Assembly (NCBI GenBank): GCA_030762895.1
Contig: CM061069.1
Coordinates: 7,679,438 to 7,743,437, forward strand
DNA length: 64,000 nucleotides
Direction: 5' to 3'
From: Sophora flavescens
Taxonomy: Eukaryota > Streptophyta > Magnoliopsida > Fabales > Fabaceae
Position 1 is the first letter of the stretch; each line of letters opens with the position of its first letter. The notes under the pieces were generated by a model. It was not told the origin of the DNA. It saw only the letters and a program-made list of their open reading frames with translations, and made no database searches. Positions 1-12,904 of this stretch are shown here, one piece after another. The position numbers and the translations under genes were made by a program.

Positions 1-694
1 CATTTTCAAAAGAAAGTTGAGATCTCCGGAGATTAGGACAGAAAGCCGAAATATAGAAGTGGCATATGTTTTTAAAAACAACGTTGATGCTTTGATGTTA
101 TGCCTCTATTTGATAATTTTATGTTGAATATGAATATTTATCTGTCGTTTTGTGTTTGTGCATGTAGTCATCATAATTCATCCATATATTGGTATCTCAC
201 CCTTACAATATATCAGCTTTTCCTGGTTTCTTGCTGATGTAACCTGGTACACTAGGGCAGGTGGTGCCGAGAAGTTCCTAACCTCACTTGGGGGTATAAA
301 TCCCGATTCTTGAAGAGGTTGGCGATGATAATGGTAAGAACAACGAAGTTCTTTCCAGTTGATGTCTTGTAGAACGACAAGCTTAGGAGGTTTTTCATTG
401 GGTTGTGTATTTTTAAGAAGGTTGATACAGATGATTTTGAAGAACTATTTCAGGAAAAAATTATATGTTGTGGTATTTTGATTCATAAATAAATCAGTTT
501 GTGTGTGTTGTTAAATATGATGTAACTATACTTTTGTGATATGTGTATCATTTTCCCGAAGCATAGCTCAAAAAAAATTTACCCCCATTTTCAGACTTAT
601 GAAAATAATAGAAGTTTTTCCGAAAGCAACCAGTAAATTTTTTTTTAATTTATTTCCGCATGTGATTAGGACGTAATGCCCAGGGGGGTGTTAC
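1..694 (+). repeat. 3' end of an LTR, truncated by the window edge
   Basis: The segment ends in GGGGGGTGTTACA. Shortly before that it has the words TTTTTCCGAAAGCAACCAG and TTTCCGCATGTGAT. The same order of words (CCGAAAGCGACCAG, TTTCCGCA, ATGTGATGACC, GGGTGTCACA) closes the solo LTR at 42529-46624, so this is probably the end of a related LTR. No coding sequence is visible. The 5' part lies outside the window. Confidence 0.55.
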
Positions 695-3100
695 AGATAA
701 GACAAAACCATAGAAATTGGTTTGGTGTTAATTGGATTAATACATAAAACGTTATAAGCTTTTTTGCAAACAAGGACCTTTTTGCAATTGTTGTAAAATA
801 GTTGGGAAGAAATGTAATTTCTGGAAATTTGATGTTAACTGACAAATATTTCCAAAGAAGTTGGTTTGGTGTGATTTGAAGTTATAAATAAAAGTTACAA
901 GGTTTTAAGTGAATAAGGACCTTTTTGTAATTAATGAAAGTTTAGGGACCAAACAACAATTTTCAAAAATTTATGTAATTGGACAGTTAGAAACTGTTTT
1001 TCATACTTATATAAATGTTCTAAAACTCCAAAAGGAGTTTTAGACTATTAGAGTGTAAAATCGTTGAAAAAAGATTTACGCGATTTATAACTTAATAATG
1101 TTCGATCAAATTTTTAGGAATTTTGTATAAATGGAGAGCAAGATGTAAAAACAGTATTTCAACATTTTCATATTAATATTATAACCTAGGAGAGTAATAT
1201 ATTTGAGGTTAAGAACCATATTTTCAAAAGTATGGCTTTTGGGCCTAAATTCAGTAAAAAGCCGCGAAACCATCGTTAATTGTTTTTAAGGATTTTCGAG
1301 AAAATGTTTTGGAGAAATTGATACCTAAGTATCTTTGATGGAAATTATTCTTGAAAATTTATTTAATTTTATGTGAAGGTTTTGGTTTTAAGCCAAAAGG
1401 ATTTTAGTCTTGAAAGACGAGATTTTAAGGTAAAACGCAAAAAACCTAAGTCAATAACGACTTAGTGAAAATACGAACGTAATAATTTATGACGTGGGGT
1501 GGAACACGACCTTGTGTCATAAAGTTTGGATAATTCATTATCCATATTCCATAAACTTTAATGGACTTGGAATGATTTATTTTCTTGGAAGTCAAAGAAA
1601 AAGGCTCAATTAGAAAAGTACAGAGAAATAAATAATTGGACTTGTGTTCCAATCTCATAATGCGTTAGGACTTTTAATAAAGTGTTTTAATATATCTTTA
1701 CACAAAGATGAAAGGTTACTTGAGAACTTCATCTCGATGTTAAGTACCGTATTTTGGACTTAAAAACATCTAGCATTTGAGAAACCACGTTGAAAGAATT
1801 CCGATGGAATCCAGATGTCATCCGATGGATAGACAAGAACGTATTTTCCAGAAATTTTGCCTAAACACATAGTGAAACTATGTTCTGTAAGGCCGTCGTG
1901 CCTAGGAGAATGAGCTAACACTTTAATGTGGGTGTGAATTCCGTAGTGGCGAATCTTGCTTATTATAGGGGGTGTCGGGGTATGAAATACTCACATAGGC
2001 CCAGTTGGTAGCTCCTCTATGGCGTGGTGATCTTGCAATGCACCGACATACTCGACTAGACAATACGTGTTTTCTGGAAGTGCAGGATATTTCCGAAAAA
2101 GCCTATGTGCACCATGACAACTGTTGACACATTTTTTTACCCAAGGCTGGTGGACTCAGGAACAATCCTCCAAACCACTCTCTCCAACTATTCGTAAAAC
2201 CATGGTATAGGAATTCAGAGGTCATTCCTCAAATCTTAGATGTCTTCTATCTAGGAAAACGTTATGTCGGGGTCATGTTTCTGTGAAACATTATTGTTCT
2301 GTTATGAATGTAGATTTGATTGAATATTGATAATTGTACGTACCTGAGAGTCGTACCACTGCATGCCTGCCTTATGTGTAAGATAAATGGAAATCTCACC
2401 TCCTTATTTTTATATTGCCTATGTCGGCTGGTTGTGTGCCTTCTAAACTGTTTTGAGAAGATTGAGACGTCAAGATGTAGCTTGGCTGATGCATCATAGA
2501 GGATGAGGTTCGAGCATGCGGATGATATGTTGGAGTTTCTAGTGGACGTCTTCCATATTGTCGATGGTTCGTAGACCATGTTTTCCTCTGGGGAGAGGAA
2601 AGGGTTTAGTCTGAGAGTTACTATTGCAATAACTCCAGTAGTGTCTTTTGTGATGATGTCGCTAGTGGACTCAAATAGAGTTTCCACTAGATTTCGTCAT
2701 TTAGGATTGTCATTATCACGGTGTAGGAGAACAGATGGTCTTTTCTATTTGAGTTTGGTTAGCTGGGAATGTTTGGGAGTTAATGTTACTGTTATGGAGT
2801 TGCGACTTCAAGTATCTTATATTTTAGGAGCTGCGTCTCCATATCTTTATACTGTATATGTATATTGTTATGATTTATGTTTATGAGTCGGGTCGGGTAT
2901 TATGTAAATGATTTTCGAACTTATGATCCTAATTGTAATAATGGAAAATTTTATTGTCCATTCATTTAAATCAAAGTAGTTATATTTACGACTTACGAAA
3001 AAGAAAAAAATTACCCCATTCTTTTATAGCAAATTTTAATTAACCTACTTTTCGATCTTAAAATGTCACTTACGATGTAGCACCCGAGAAGGGTGTTACG
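695..3100. repeat. Degenerate LTR-like sequence without a gene
   Basis: This AT-rich stretch has no credible gene. It contains phrases typical of plant LTR families (GGACCTTTTTGTAATT, TTTAGGGACCAAA). It ends with TGTAGCACCC followed a few bases later by GGGTGTTACG, which resemble an LTR start and an LTR end lying back to back. The two ORFs of 100-140 codons near 2262-2886 overlap on opposite strands and resemble nothing I know. I read it as old, overlapping LTR remains of the same broad family as 1-694. Confidence 0.4.
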
Positions 3101-3698
3101 GTTACAATCTTCATGCTTTCCGCTTTTTGTACTCTTTTGAAGATAAGAGAATTAGTATTATATTCCTTTGAATATTTGATTCCTTTCTTCGATGATTCTC
3201 GTTCATTCAGATTCCTAAGTGAGCCTTCAAGAAATATTTTTCTTTTAAAAGTTGCTCAATAATAAGGGAATATGCCCTTATGCTCTAGTGCTTCTTTTAT
3301 CACATCATCCAACCAATGACTGGGCTTTAGATGTATTTTGACTGCTTGTCATTTATGACATGTCCTCGGGATGCCTTCTTGGTTTTGACAGATCTTCAGA
3401 CACTTTCTTCTTAAGATTTTGCTCGAGGTCTTCTTTTGATATATTCTGAAGGCTTTATCAAATATGTCTGTAACTTGATCTTTCCTGAACTAGTCTTCAA
3501 GTTTTCTTTAGAAGATTGGATAATTAGTTTTTTCAATCTTGCTTAGACGAGTGTTGAGATCAGTGTTTATGTAGCTTGTAAAGATTCTTTGATTCTTGCA
3601 CCTGAGAGTAAGTCAAGATCTTTGAGAAACTTCATTCTTCATTCTTAAACAGAGTCTTCAAGGTGGGTGATCTGATAAGCAGTTGTAACTTCATCTTC
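3101..3698 (-). repeat. Sirevirus-like LTR, left part, interrupted by CACTA-1
   Basis: Together with 12174-12525 this seems to form one reverse-oriented LTR. The right part ends with CTCATCAAAAGACACGGG, which matches the TTCATCAAAA ends of the LTRs at 60210-61714 and 62017-63242. It also shares CAGACGC words with the LTR remains around 28440-28560 and 35300. CACTA-1 inserted into it, duplicating TTC. Confidence 0.5.
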
Positions 3699-3724
3699 CA
3701 CTAGTGCAAATTATGCTTTCAACG

Positions 3725-4065
3725 TCGGAGATTCAACATCAGTTTCTATAAAACCGATGTGTAAAACGAGGCGGTGGCGTTTTTGAAATTATCTTCAGCA
3801 CCTTTAACATCGGGTTTTTTTTCTAACCGATGTTAAAATATTTCCACATCGGTTATTTATGTAAACCGATGTCTAAAATCTAAAGGAAAAAATTATTACT
3901 GAAATTTAAAGAACCACTTTAAACATCGGTTTGGTTGAAAACCGATGTGATATCTATTACACATCGGTTTTTAGTAAAACCGATGTGGTACCCGTAATTT
4001 GACACATCGGTTATTATTAAAACCGATGTGTAAACACAGGGTTTCTTAAAACCGATGCGTAAACA
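3725..4065. repeat. 5' subterminal palindrome array of CACTA-1
   Basis: The word CATCGGTT and its complement AACCGATG recur in alternating orientation, giving small hairpins such as ACATCGGTTTTTAGTAAAAC followed by CGATGTGG. In CACTA transposons subterminal words of this kind are the binding sites for the element's own DNA-binding protein (TnpA in En/Spm). That role here is inferred. Confidence 0.85.
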
Positions 4066-5735
4066 CAAAGATTTCGTGCCCTACCTTGCCTATGCCACAC
4101 AACTCGTCCTCCTCTGCTCTCTGTTCGTGATACTCCGCCACTAAACCTCTGTCACTATCTAGTGGCCACCACTCCAGCCGCCACGAACCCTCTACTTTCG
4201 CCTGACCTGCGTGAGGCAGTGGGTTTGGGTTTTCTTCTCCTCCCATTACCACCACCCACCCACCCCCACCCCCCGCCAACAACCCCAACACCTTCAAAAG
4301 TTCAAACGATATGGAAACTGTAATGCTCACACCCTCATAACCTCTGTTCCTTGCTCGCTTCGCCGCATCACCATCTACGGTTTGGGAGGACCACTGCGTC
4401 ACCTCAGCCACGAAGTTCACTATTCTCCGCTTGCTCCTTCGTGTCGTTGCCGTGACCCTATGCTGTATCCTCTACTTGAAGTACAAGGTCTTCTCACACC
4501 CTTTCCATTTATTTTATGGGTTGAATAATTGCCACACTGCACAAAGAGTTTTTTTTGTTTTGCTTGCATTTTCATTCATAAGATGTGATGGACTATCTGC
4601 AAATTTTTGTGTTTCTTTCTAGGTTTTCAAGGAAAATGGTATAATTTAACTTTAGCCAGGCACCAGCTGATTAGTTTATATGTTTTGCTTGCCTGCCTTG
4701 TTAAATATCAAGAGACTAAAACTTACAATTCCGATTTGTTTTTCAAGAGTTATAGATTTAAATGCTTGAGAGTGAGAGCAATACTGGCACACCTAACTCG
4801 AACAACCATTCCAGACTTCATTCTGATCATCTTCCCCATCAAATTTTGAGCTCCAGATTTCATTTATCATTCTACCTGCTAAATCATTTGTATGTGAAGC
4901 CTTATATGTGTTCATCAACTTGGATTTTTTACTATAAGCTCAGCTATTTCTTATATGTATGTGTGTGCTTTATCTCTATCATAATTCTTCTGTATTTATG
5001 CTTCTATACTGATCAAGCTACATAATTATTGTTGTGAACTTGTTATTCTGGTCTTGTTAAGAAAATATTCACAAAGTGCTTCTCTTTTTGTATAGGTACA
5101 CTTGCTGTTATTGAAACTATTACGGTACAAGTTCTGAGCAGAATATTAAGCGGAATATTCATTATTCAATACGGTTTCCGGCTGAGTGTTCTTCCCACAC
5201 CCGGCAAGCTTTCTCCTCTCCATTTTTCTCGTTTGGTTTTTTCTTGCATTGTACTTGGGGATTGGAGTGTTTTATTATTTTTCTTAATGTTAATTAATTA
5301 GTAAAGCGCCTTAGTTTCCCGTTTGAGATGCAATACTAATGAGCACACGTGTACCTGCTTAAGGCACCGCTCATTGTATTGGATCTTGAATTATCCAAAT
5401 TTGGACAGTTTGGGAAAAAAATTTCTTCATTCAGTTAAAATAGTTATTCATTGATTCTCATGTTATATACTTGATGAAAGTTCGGATTGATACATTTCCT
5501 TTCATTCTTCGGGTGCATACTTTATCGTGATGGATGTCATCGCGTTCAAGTAGTGTACGTCGGAGACCGAAGGGAAATGCTGCCGAAATTTCGTCAAGTG
5601 TGAGCATAAGAGTTAATGACTAACTGTTAACAGAATGTTGAAAAATTTTCTTCTCGAATGGGATAGGGCCAAACCCTGTCATAAGAAGTAGTTGATGAAG
5701 ATCTTGGACTAAGTACGAAGTTATTGGTTTTAGTC
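4066..5735 (+). other. Leader region of CACTA-1 upstream of TNP2
   Basis: A pyrimidine-rich stretch (4080-4300) followed by AT-rich, intron-like sequence lies between the subterminal array and the transposase start. CACTA-2 (30540-31250) and CACTA-3 (36700-39500) have stretches of the same character in the same place. It probably corresponds to promoter, untranslated leader and intron. Short ORFs in it have no recognisable homology, and I see no convincing gene. Confidence 0.4.
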
Positions 5736-8700
5736 ATGGATCACGGTTGGATGATTGCTTGACGGACAAGTGATGGGTATAAGAATGGAGTGGAAGATTT
5801 TCTACAATTTGCAAAAACAAATGCTCCTGATAGTGGTAACGGAAGGTTTTATTGTCCTTGTGTTAACTGTTCGAATGAGAGACGACTAGAAGCTGAGGAG
5901 ATACGGAAGCATCTTATTTGTGAAGGGATTTGCAAGAGTTATACAATATGGATATGTCATGGTGAATTGTTAGACCGGTCAAGGGTGTCGCATAGAGAGG
6001 AAGTTGTTGGGCAACAGTCTTTTCGGCGAGCATATGTGTATGATACTTTGTGCAGTGATGCGGAAGTTTCTTTGTATCCGGGGTGCACTAATTTCACACG
6101 GTTGTCAGCGGTGTTAAGATTGTTCAATGTGAAGGCAAGAAATGGGTGCAGCGATAAAAGCTTTACCGAATTGCTTGAGTTGTTGAAAGACATGCTTCCA
6201 GAAGGTAACACATTACCGTCCTGAAACTATGAGGCGAAGAAGATATTGCGTCCGATGGGTATGGAGTATAAGAAAATACACGCTTGCCCCAATGATTGCA
6301 TATTGTACAGGAAAGAGTTTGAAGAGATGCACTAGTGCCCTAGGTGTGGGGTATCACGCTACAAAGTGAAGGATGGTGATTCTAGTTGTGATGCGATCAC
6401 CAAGGGTCCTCCTGCGAAGGTGTTATGGTATCTTCTAGTAATACCGCGGTTCAAGCAATTGTTTGCTAATGAAAAGGATGCAAAGAATATTATATGGCAT
6501 GCAGATGAGAGGAAATGTGATGGACAGCTTCCTCATCCGGCTGATTCTTTGCAATGGAAGAGAATTGATAGTTTGTTTCTGGAGTTTGGCAATGAGCCCA
6601 GAAACCTCGGGCTTGGACTTGCTACCGATGGATTGAATCCATATGGAAACTTAAGTAGTATTCATAGTTCATGGCCTGTTCTCCTGGTAATTTACAACCT
6701 GTTTTCGTGGTTGTGCATGAAGCGTAAATACATTATGTTAAGTATGATGATTTCGGGTCCAAAACAGCCAGGAAATGATATTGATGTTTATTTGAGTCCC
6801 TTGATTGAAGACTTGAGAATGTTGTGGGATGAAGGCATTGATGTGATCGACGGGTATTGCCGTGAGACTTTCAGATTGCGTGCTATGTTATTTTGCACCA
6901 TCAATGACTTTCCAGCATACGGGAACCTGTGCGGGTATAGTGTTAAGGGGCATAAAGCATGTCCAATATGTGAAGAAGGTACATTTCACCATCAATTGCA
7001 ACATGGAAGGAAGACAGTTTACCTTGGGCATCGGAGATTTCTCCAGCATAATCATCCTTATCGTAGATTGAGGAAAGCTTTCAATGGACTTCCGGAGAAT
7101 GAAATTGCTCCGGTGGCCTTGACTGGAGACCAAGTTTATGAACGGGTAAAGAACACTAATGTTATTTATGGGAAGACCCAGAAGAAGGATACTGAGAAGA
7201 ATATATGGAAGAAGAGGTCGATCTTCTTTGATCTTCCATACTGGTGCAAGCTTGATGTAAAACATTGTATTGATGTGATGCATGTGGAGAAAAATGTGTG
7301 TGACAGTTTAATCGGAACGCTTCTCAACATTCAAGGCAAGACAAAGGATGGTGTGAATGCTAGTCTGGATCTAGTTACGATGGGTATACGAAAGAAGTTA
7401 GCTCCACATAAAGTGGGGGATAAGATGACTTATTTGCCCCCAGCATGTCATACTTTATCAAAAAAAGAGAAAAGAAGTTTCTGTGAATGTCTACATGGAG
7501 TCAAAGTGCCACAGGGTTACTCTTCAAATATCAAGAGACTTGTCTCAATGAAAGATCTCAAATTAGTTGGCTTAAAGTCTCATGATTGACATGTCTTGAT
7601 GCAACAACTACTACCGGTGGCCATTCGTGACATCTTGCCTAAAAAAGTCAGACATGCCATTACTAGGTTATGCTTATTCTTCAATCCTATATGTAGCAAG
7701 GTCATTGACACTAAAAAGTTGGATGACATGGAAAATGAGGCAGTCATTATCTTGTGCCAATTGGAGATGTATTTTCCACCTTCATTTTTTGACATCATGG
7801 TTCATTTGATTGTTCATCTAGTGAGGGAGATTAGATTGTGTGGCCCCGTTTATTTAAGGTGGATGTACCCGGTTGAGCGATACATGAAGATCTTGAAAGG
7901 ATATATGAAGAATCCACACCGTCCCGAAGCATCTATTGTTGAAAGGTATGTTGCAGAATAAGCTATTGAGTTTTGTACATACTACATGTCAGAAGCGGAA
8001 CCTGTAGTGCTTCCAAAGTCTCATCAAGAAGGAAGATATGATGGTAAGGGTACACTAGGTATCACTGTTAAGAGCATGGATTGGGAGGAAGTGCTTCAAG
8101 CACATTTGTATATATTGAATAACACTGATGAGGTTGAACCATACTTATGTGAGCACAAAATCATCATCAATGAAACTTACCCTATAATGAATGAAAAATG
8201 GTGTCTGAACAAGCATAATAAGACTTTCTTGAATTGGTTTAAAGAAAAAATTGCAAAGGATGGTACTGCTTCTGATACATTAAAATGGCTAGCACAGGGG
8301 CCTAACTTTGATGTCATATGCTGGAGTGGGTACAATATCAATAAGTTTTCCTTCTATACAAAGTCCCAGGATGACAAAAGTACTACGCAAAACAATGGGG
8401 TTATGGTCGTCGTTGAGTCCATGCATTTCTCTAGTTCGAAAGATAAAAACCTTGTTATGGCATCTGTTTCATACTTTGGAATCATCGAAGAGAACCGGGA
8501 GGTTGATTACATGAAGTTTAGAGTGCCTGTTTTTAAATGTCAGTGGGTCGACAGTAACAACGTTGTGCAAACTGATGAGTTAGGATTCAAATTGGTGGAC
8601 CTTAATAAGGTAGGTAATAAAGAATAGCCTTTCATCATGGCATCCCAAGGAAAACAAGTGTTTTATATCCGTGATCCTTCTAACAAAAGGTGGTCAGTGG

Positions 8701-8882
8701 TTCTCCAGGGAAAAAACATGTATAATGGTAATGAGGGAAATCAAGATTCAACTCTTGATATTTCTGATACTCCTTCTTTCTCAACACGGGTGCCTAATTT
8801 CAATGAGGAAAATGAAGTGGACGATGTACATGCTACTCGTAATGATCACCAAGAAGGGTTATGGGAGAACTTTACTACTTGA
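5736..8882 (+). pseudogene. TNP2-type CACTA transposase, six in-frame stops
   Basis: A single reading frame can be followed from the ATG at 5736 (protein start MDHGWM) to about 8882. It is broken by stops at 5760, 6222, 6333, 7587, 7959 and 8625, but I see no frameshift. The order matches plant TNP2 proteins: an N-terminal transposase-associated domain with the Cys/His cluster CPCVNC...HLICEGI (about 5840-5935); the TNP2 core with GYSVKGHKACPICEEGT and the DVMHVEKNVCDS block (about 6950-7310); a DUF4218-like region with PPSFFDIMVHLIVHLVREI (about 7780-7835); and a DUF4216-like end (about 8510-8610). The ORF resembles those of CACTA-2 and CACTA-3. The product would cut and rejoin the element ends. 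With six stops it cannot be translated as one protein. Confidence 0.9.
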
Positions 8883-9045
8883 CCACAGTGTAAGTTTAGT
8901 TTGAGTTATGTTTAAAGTCATATTATATGTTTACGTTGATATTTATAAGTTATACTTATGTTGATCGATATTTATAAGTTATGTTTGTTATTAATTTATC
9001 CAGAAATACTGACAATTTATTTATTTTTTGTCTAAACATGTATAC

Positions 9046-11490
9046 ATGGCTGATCCTGAGGATATCCATCCTTCATGCAACGGGTCAGAGACCCCATCTA
9101 AGGGTAGAAAGGGTAGACGTGCCACACGAATGAGGAATTTGACTTCCAACCGTGGTTCAAATCAAAGGATAAGAATCGACTTTGATGCTAATCTCAATCC
9201 TATTGGGCCAATGTCAGAGCAATTTATCAGTTTTGTGGGGACCCTTGCTCGAAGCAAGCCTGGTATACTTATTGAGCGTTGAAAAGATGTACCGCAGGGC
9301 GTGAAGGATCAGATATGGGAGAGTATTATGGTATATATATACTTTTACGACCTGTGTTTGTATCTACTTTATTTTAATCTTATTAATTTCATACAGTAAT
9401 TCGTTGATTCTTTTGGTGTTAATGTAGCTCACCTTTGACCTGCTGGATACGACGGATATGAAGAAGAGTTTGATAAAGTATGATGGTGAGCGTTTGAGGG
9501 CTTTTAAGGTGGACCCGGGTAGATATTATGTATTCAAGCAAAGCTGTGAAAAGAACCCACTTGAGGTGTACCCGTTTCTTGACTAGGCGACGTGGGATCG
9601 CTTTGTTCAGAGCCGACATGATCACAACTTTCAGGTTAACTTATTTGATATGTCTCTAAATTTATGTAATTTCATTAATTTTCTTAATTTACTTATGTAA
9701 TTTAATTGTCTTCTATTTATAACAGGAGAAGAGGAAAAAGGGGCAGGAAAACCAAAGCAAGAATGTCTACCCCCATATACTGTCTCGTGGGGGATATAAA
9801 AACTTGACCTGACAGTGGTGGAAGAGGAAAACAAAAGACATCGGCAAGAAGAATCTCAGGTAAATCCTGTAGCTGATAATCATCCAGAAGTTGTTGATCC
9901 ACCTCCACCCCCATGCCATCGTAAATGGAAGAGGGCCCGACAAAGAAGTACGGGATAATATACATCTGAGGAGGCCCACCAAGTAGCTGAGAAGATTGTA
10001 AGTATAGTTTGAATTGTAATTGTGATTTTAACAATCTTATTGAATTGTAATGTCACCTAATATTTTATATGTTGTAGGATGCCTTGGACGAGCAGGCCAC
10101 TCAAGGAACCTTTGTTCCTAGAGGACGCGGGGATATCTTAGCTGCTGCCATCGGTAAACTAGACCACCCGAGCCGTGTCATTGGTGTTGGATGGGGCGTT
10201 GGCATTCGCCAATACCATGGTTCATCTTCACACGAAGGTATTCATTTGACCATTTAATTAATTACAAATGAAATAACTTAACTGTGATTACTAATGTATA
10301 TCTTTGTTGTTTAGGGGATTGACAAAGGGGATCCTGGTGGTGTTTTTACACGTCTGGCTATACAGGTTGTGAACATGGAGGCTGACGCAGCTTTGGTTGG
10401 AACATGATGGCAGGCCAAGTGACGATCTGTATATCCCAAAGAAGGAGCTTATGGAGATGGTGCTCGATCGTGAAATGGCTAGTGCTGCACACATCTCGTT
10501 ATGGTGCACGTAAGTACATTTTATTTGTAAGTTAAGCAATTAAATTTTAAATACTATGATAACTAACATGTTTTATCAATATATTAAGAATCTGCATCAC
10601 ATGTTAGTTGATCAGGGCAACCTCACCCTTTATGGGTTCATTGACCCCATGCTCATTCAGAGTGATGTTCTCCTAACATCAGAAGACCCGATCGCCACCA
10701 TACGTGATATACTTGCCCGAGATGATCATCAGTTCTACCTTGCGCCTTATCTCAATAAGTAAATACTAGTTATTTAATTATAACGTACTATATATGACTT
10801 AGTTACTAATTGTTCCACAAATACAGTAAACATTGGCAATTGTTGATCTTGTGCCCTCGGTTGAATCTCGTGGTCTTCTTCTGCTCGATAGGAAATAAGT
10901 CGGCGAAGCAACTGAAGATCATTATGGAAACGTAAGCATTAAAATAATTTATAATCAGTAATGAAGTTGTTTTAATCATCTGAAATCTATAAGATATACT
11001 TTAATTAATGTTTATTTTCTTATGATAGTTCTATTGATGCAATCCACATGCTGCGTGGTGAAAGGCGTCGGGCTATTAGATGAATTATCCCTAACGTAAG
11101 ATATTTATTACAAATGCTTCAAGTGTAGTGGGTATAATTATTGATTTCTATTTAATTCCTTATATTCTAATTGGGTTTCATTTGTACGTAGTCCCGTAGA
11201 CAACGTGGATCATGGGAATGTGGATATTATGTGATGAAGTGGATGGTCGAAATTATCTCCTCCGGTATCACTGAAAGATGGCAGGAGGCAAATGCTAATT
11301 GGTAACACAATTAGTTCTAATAGTTATATACTCGTTTTATGTTTTGTTTTAGTTTATTACATAAAAGATATAATCTTATGTCCAATTAAACTTGCAGATA
11401 TTCAACAATCCGACTCCACTTTCTGATGCCGACATCAATAACATAAGGATGCGTTGGGCAACTTTCTTTCTTGAGTACCAATTACCATAG
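9046..11490 (+). pseudogene. CACTA-1 second gene: transposase-24/TnpA-like plus Ulp1-like protease, decayed
   Basis: Exon-like blocks in several frames are separated by AT-rich introns. The first (ATG at 9046) starts MADPEDIHPSCNG and has a basic patch GRKGRRATRMR. Blocks near 9427-9630 and 10080-10240 (RGRGDILAAAIGKLDHPSR) resemble the plant transposase-24 type protein of En/Spm elements. Later blocks carry a C48 (Ulp1/SENP-like) protease signature: HWQLLILCPR with His at 10831, and WECGYYVMKW with Cys at 11219. The Asp expected after the His block is replaced by VVFFCSI, so the full triad is not visible. In-frame stops occur near 9280, 9583 and 9808 and in the block at 10380-10440. It ends at TAG 11488-11490. 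Exon limits are approximate. Confidence 0.75.
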
Positions 11491-11804
11491 TTTGTATGTA
11501 GTTAGTTTATAACAAACGCATCTTGTACTAGCTATAGTGTACTTTTGACTGATATATGTTTTGACATGAAATCTATAATATATCATATGTAGCCTTTTGG
11601 TTTCTAATTATCTTTGTTGTCTGAATGTAATTGAATATATTTATTGTTTGTAATCTTTTAATTTAGTGTGTGTTTGGTTGTACAAAAGTGATTGTGTTGA
11701 GAATATTTAGATTCTGTATTGATCTGTGGATTGTTGGATTACTGAAACAGGGGAAAGGACTGTCACTACTGTAAAGGGGTATTTTTTTTAAAAAAAAAAA
11801 CTCT
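11491..11804. other. Non-coding spacer in CACTA-1
   Basis: AT-rich sequence lies between the protease block and the 3' subterminal array. I see no gene or recognisable motif here; it is probably 3' untranslated or element backbone sequence. Confidence 0.5.
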
Positions 11805-12155
11805 TTCACATCGATTTCTGAAATAACCGATGTGATAACCCAACATTTTACATCGGTTTCTTAAAAAACTGATGTGGTAACCCCACTTTACACATCGGTT
11901 ATTTTTAAAACCGATGTGAATAGTTGGGTTATCACATCGGTTTTTAAAATAACCGATGTGGAAAGTGGAGTTACCACATCGGTTTCTTCAGAAACCGATG
12001 TGAATAGTGCTGAACAAGAATTATTGTCTTGCTGAAATATAATTTTTGACATCGGTTTTAAAACCGATATGAAAAGTGGCAATAAACCACATCGGTCGTT
12101 TCAACATCTGTTTGAAAACCGATGTGAAAAGCAAAAAAAAAAACCGATGTGAAGT
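11805..12155. repeat. 3' subterminal palindrome array of CACTA-1
   Basis: The same CATCGGTT/AACCGATG words as at the 5' end recur in alternating orientation, including several near-perfect hairpins with loops of a few bases. The matching arrays at both ends support the element call. Confidence 0.85.
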
Positions 12156-12173
12156 CCCTTTTCTGTACTAGTG

Positions 12174-12525
12174 TTCATCTTTTATGCTTCAGACACTCCT
12201 ATCTCCCAGAAGTTTCACCATGATCATCAAGCTGTTTCTTGGTATTAGAACTAGATTGCCTTTATTCATCTTCAAGGAGTCTAATATTGGAAATTTCTTC
12301 TGGGCTTTAGCATATATAGATTTTGGTAGACGTATTGCCTTAGCTGTTTCATTAGCATCAAAGAGTCAGACGCATGAAATGTGCTTTGAGTCAGACGATT
12401 AACAATATTCAGACAGTTCAATGAAAAAAATTTTCTTAATGTTTGAACTCATCAAAAGACACGGGTCAACAAGAAAGAGAGTCAAACACATGACACAGAG
12501 TTAGACGCTTTGTGATTTAACATTA
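12174..12525 (-). repeat. Sirevirus-like LTR, right part, after CACTA-1
   Basis: The sequence begins with the TTC duplicate and continues the reverse-oriented LTR of 3101-3698. The tail (CTCATCAAAAGACACGGG, then GTTAGACGCTTTGTGATTTA) parallels 35255-35340 (TTCATCAAAACACACAAGGG, then GTCAGACGCTTTATGACTTA), which flanks CACTA-2. The two CACTA elements therefore sit in related LTR copies. Confidence 0.5.
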
Positions 12526-12904
12526 TGATCATTAAGTTGGCTCATCATGATGATCTTGGGGATGGGAAGGGCAAGAACGAGTAAAACAAAGAAGAAGTTG
12601 GACCAACGAAACGCGAGGAAGGAGCTTCTTCCTAAGCATAAGAAGGAGATTGATGGAGGTTGAAACGCGAAGAAGAACAGGAGTGACTTTCAATTTATTA
12701 GTTTATAAACTAAATGAAAAGAATAATAAGATTAAAATAAAAGTAAAACAAAACATTTTAATAATTATATTTAATATTAGTTTTAAATCAGAAAAATAAA
12801 TAATAAAAATAAATTTCCCACATGACATCCTACATGATTTTAAAATAAAATAAAAACAGTGAAACATATGGCAGTGCTGATGTGGGTCACTGTTATGAAA
12901 TGAC
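12526..12904. other. AT-rich sequence without a recognised feature
   Basis: A purine-rich stretch (12550-12680, many GAAGAA and GGAAGG words) is followed by A/T-rich sequence. I see no gene, and no repeat boundary that I can define. Confidence 0.4.

Larger units (their letters stand above)
3699..12173 (+). mobile_element. CACTA-1 (En/Spm superfamily DNA transposon), complete ends
   Basis: The element begins CACTAGTGCAAATTATGC and ends with the reverse complement of CACTAGTACAGAAAAGGG, so the terminal inverted repeats share CACTAGT and part of what follows. It is flanked on both sides by TTC (3696-3698 and 12174-12176), the 3-bp target duplication expected for CACTA transposons. Inside both ends are arrays of the palindromic word ACATCGGTT/AACCGATGT. 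The interior holds a decayed TNP2 transposase gene and a decayed second gene with a Ulp1-like protease domain, both on the + strand. Length is 8,475 bp. The gene damage makes it non-autonomous now, but the intact ends could still be mobilised in trans. Confidence 0.93.

Noticed and set aside
2262..2886. Overlapping ORFs on opposite strands (141 and 102 codons)
   Set aside because: They lie in LTR-like sequence, overlap each other and show no homology or coding signature that I can recognise.
3725..4065. Possible CRISPR-like array
   Set aside because: The repeats alternate in orientation, have no regular spacers and occur at both transposon ends, so they are CACTA subterminal repeats.
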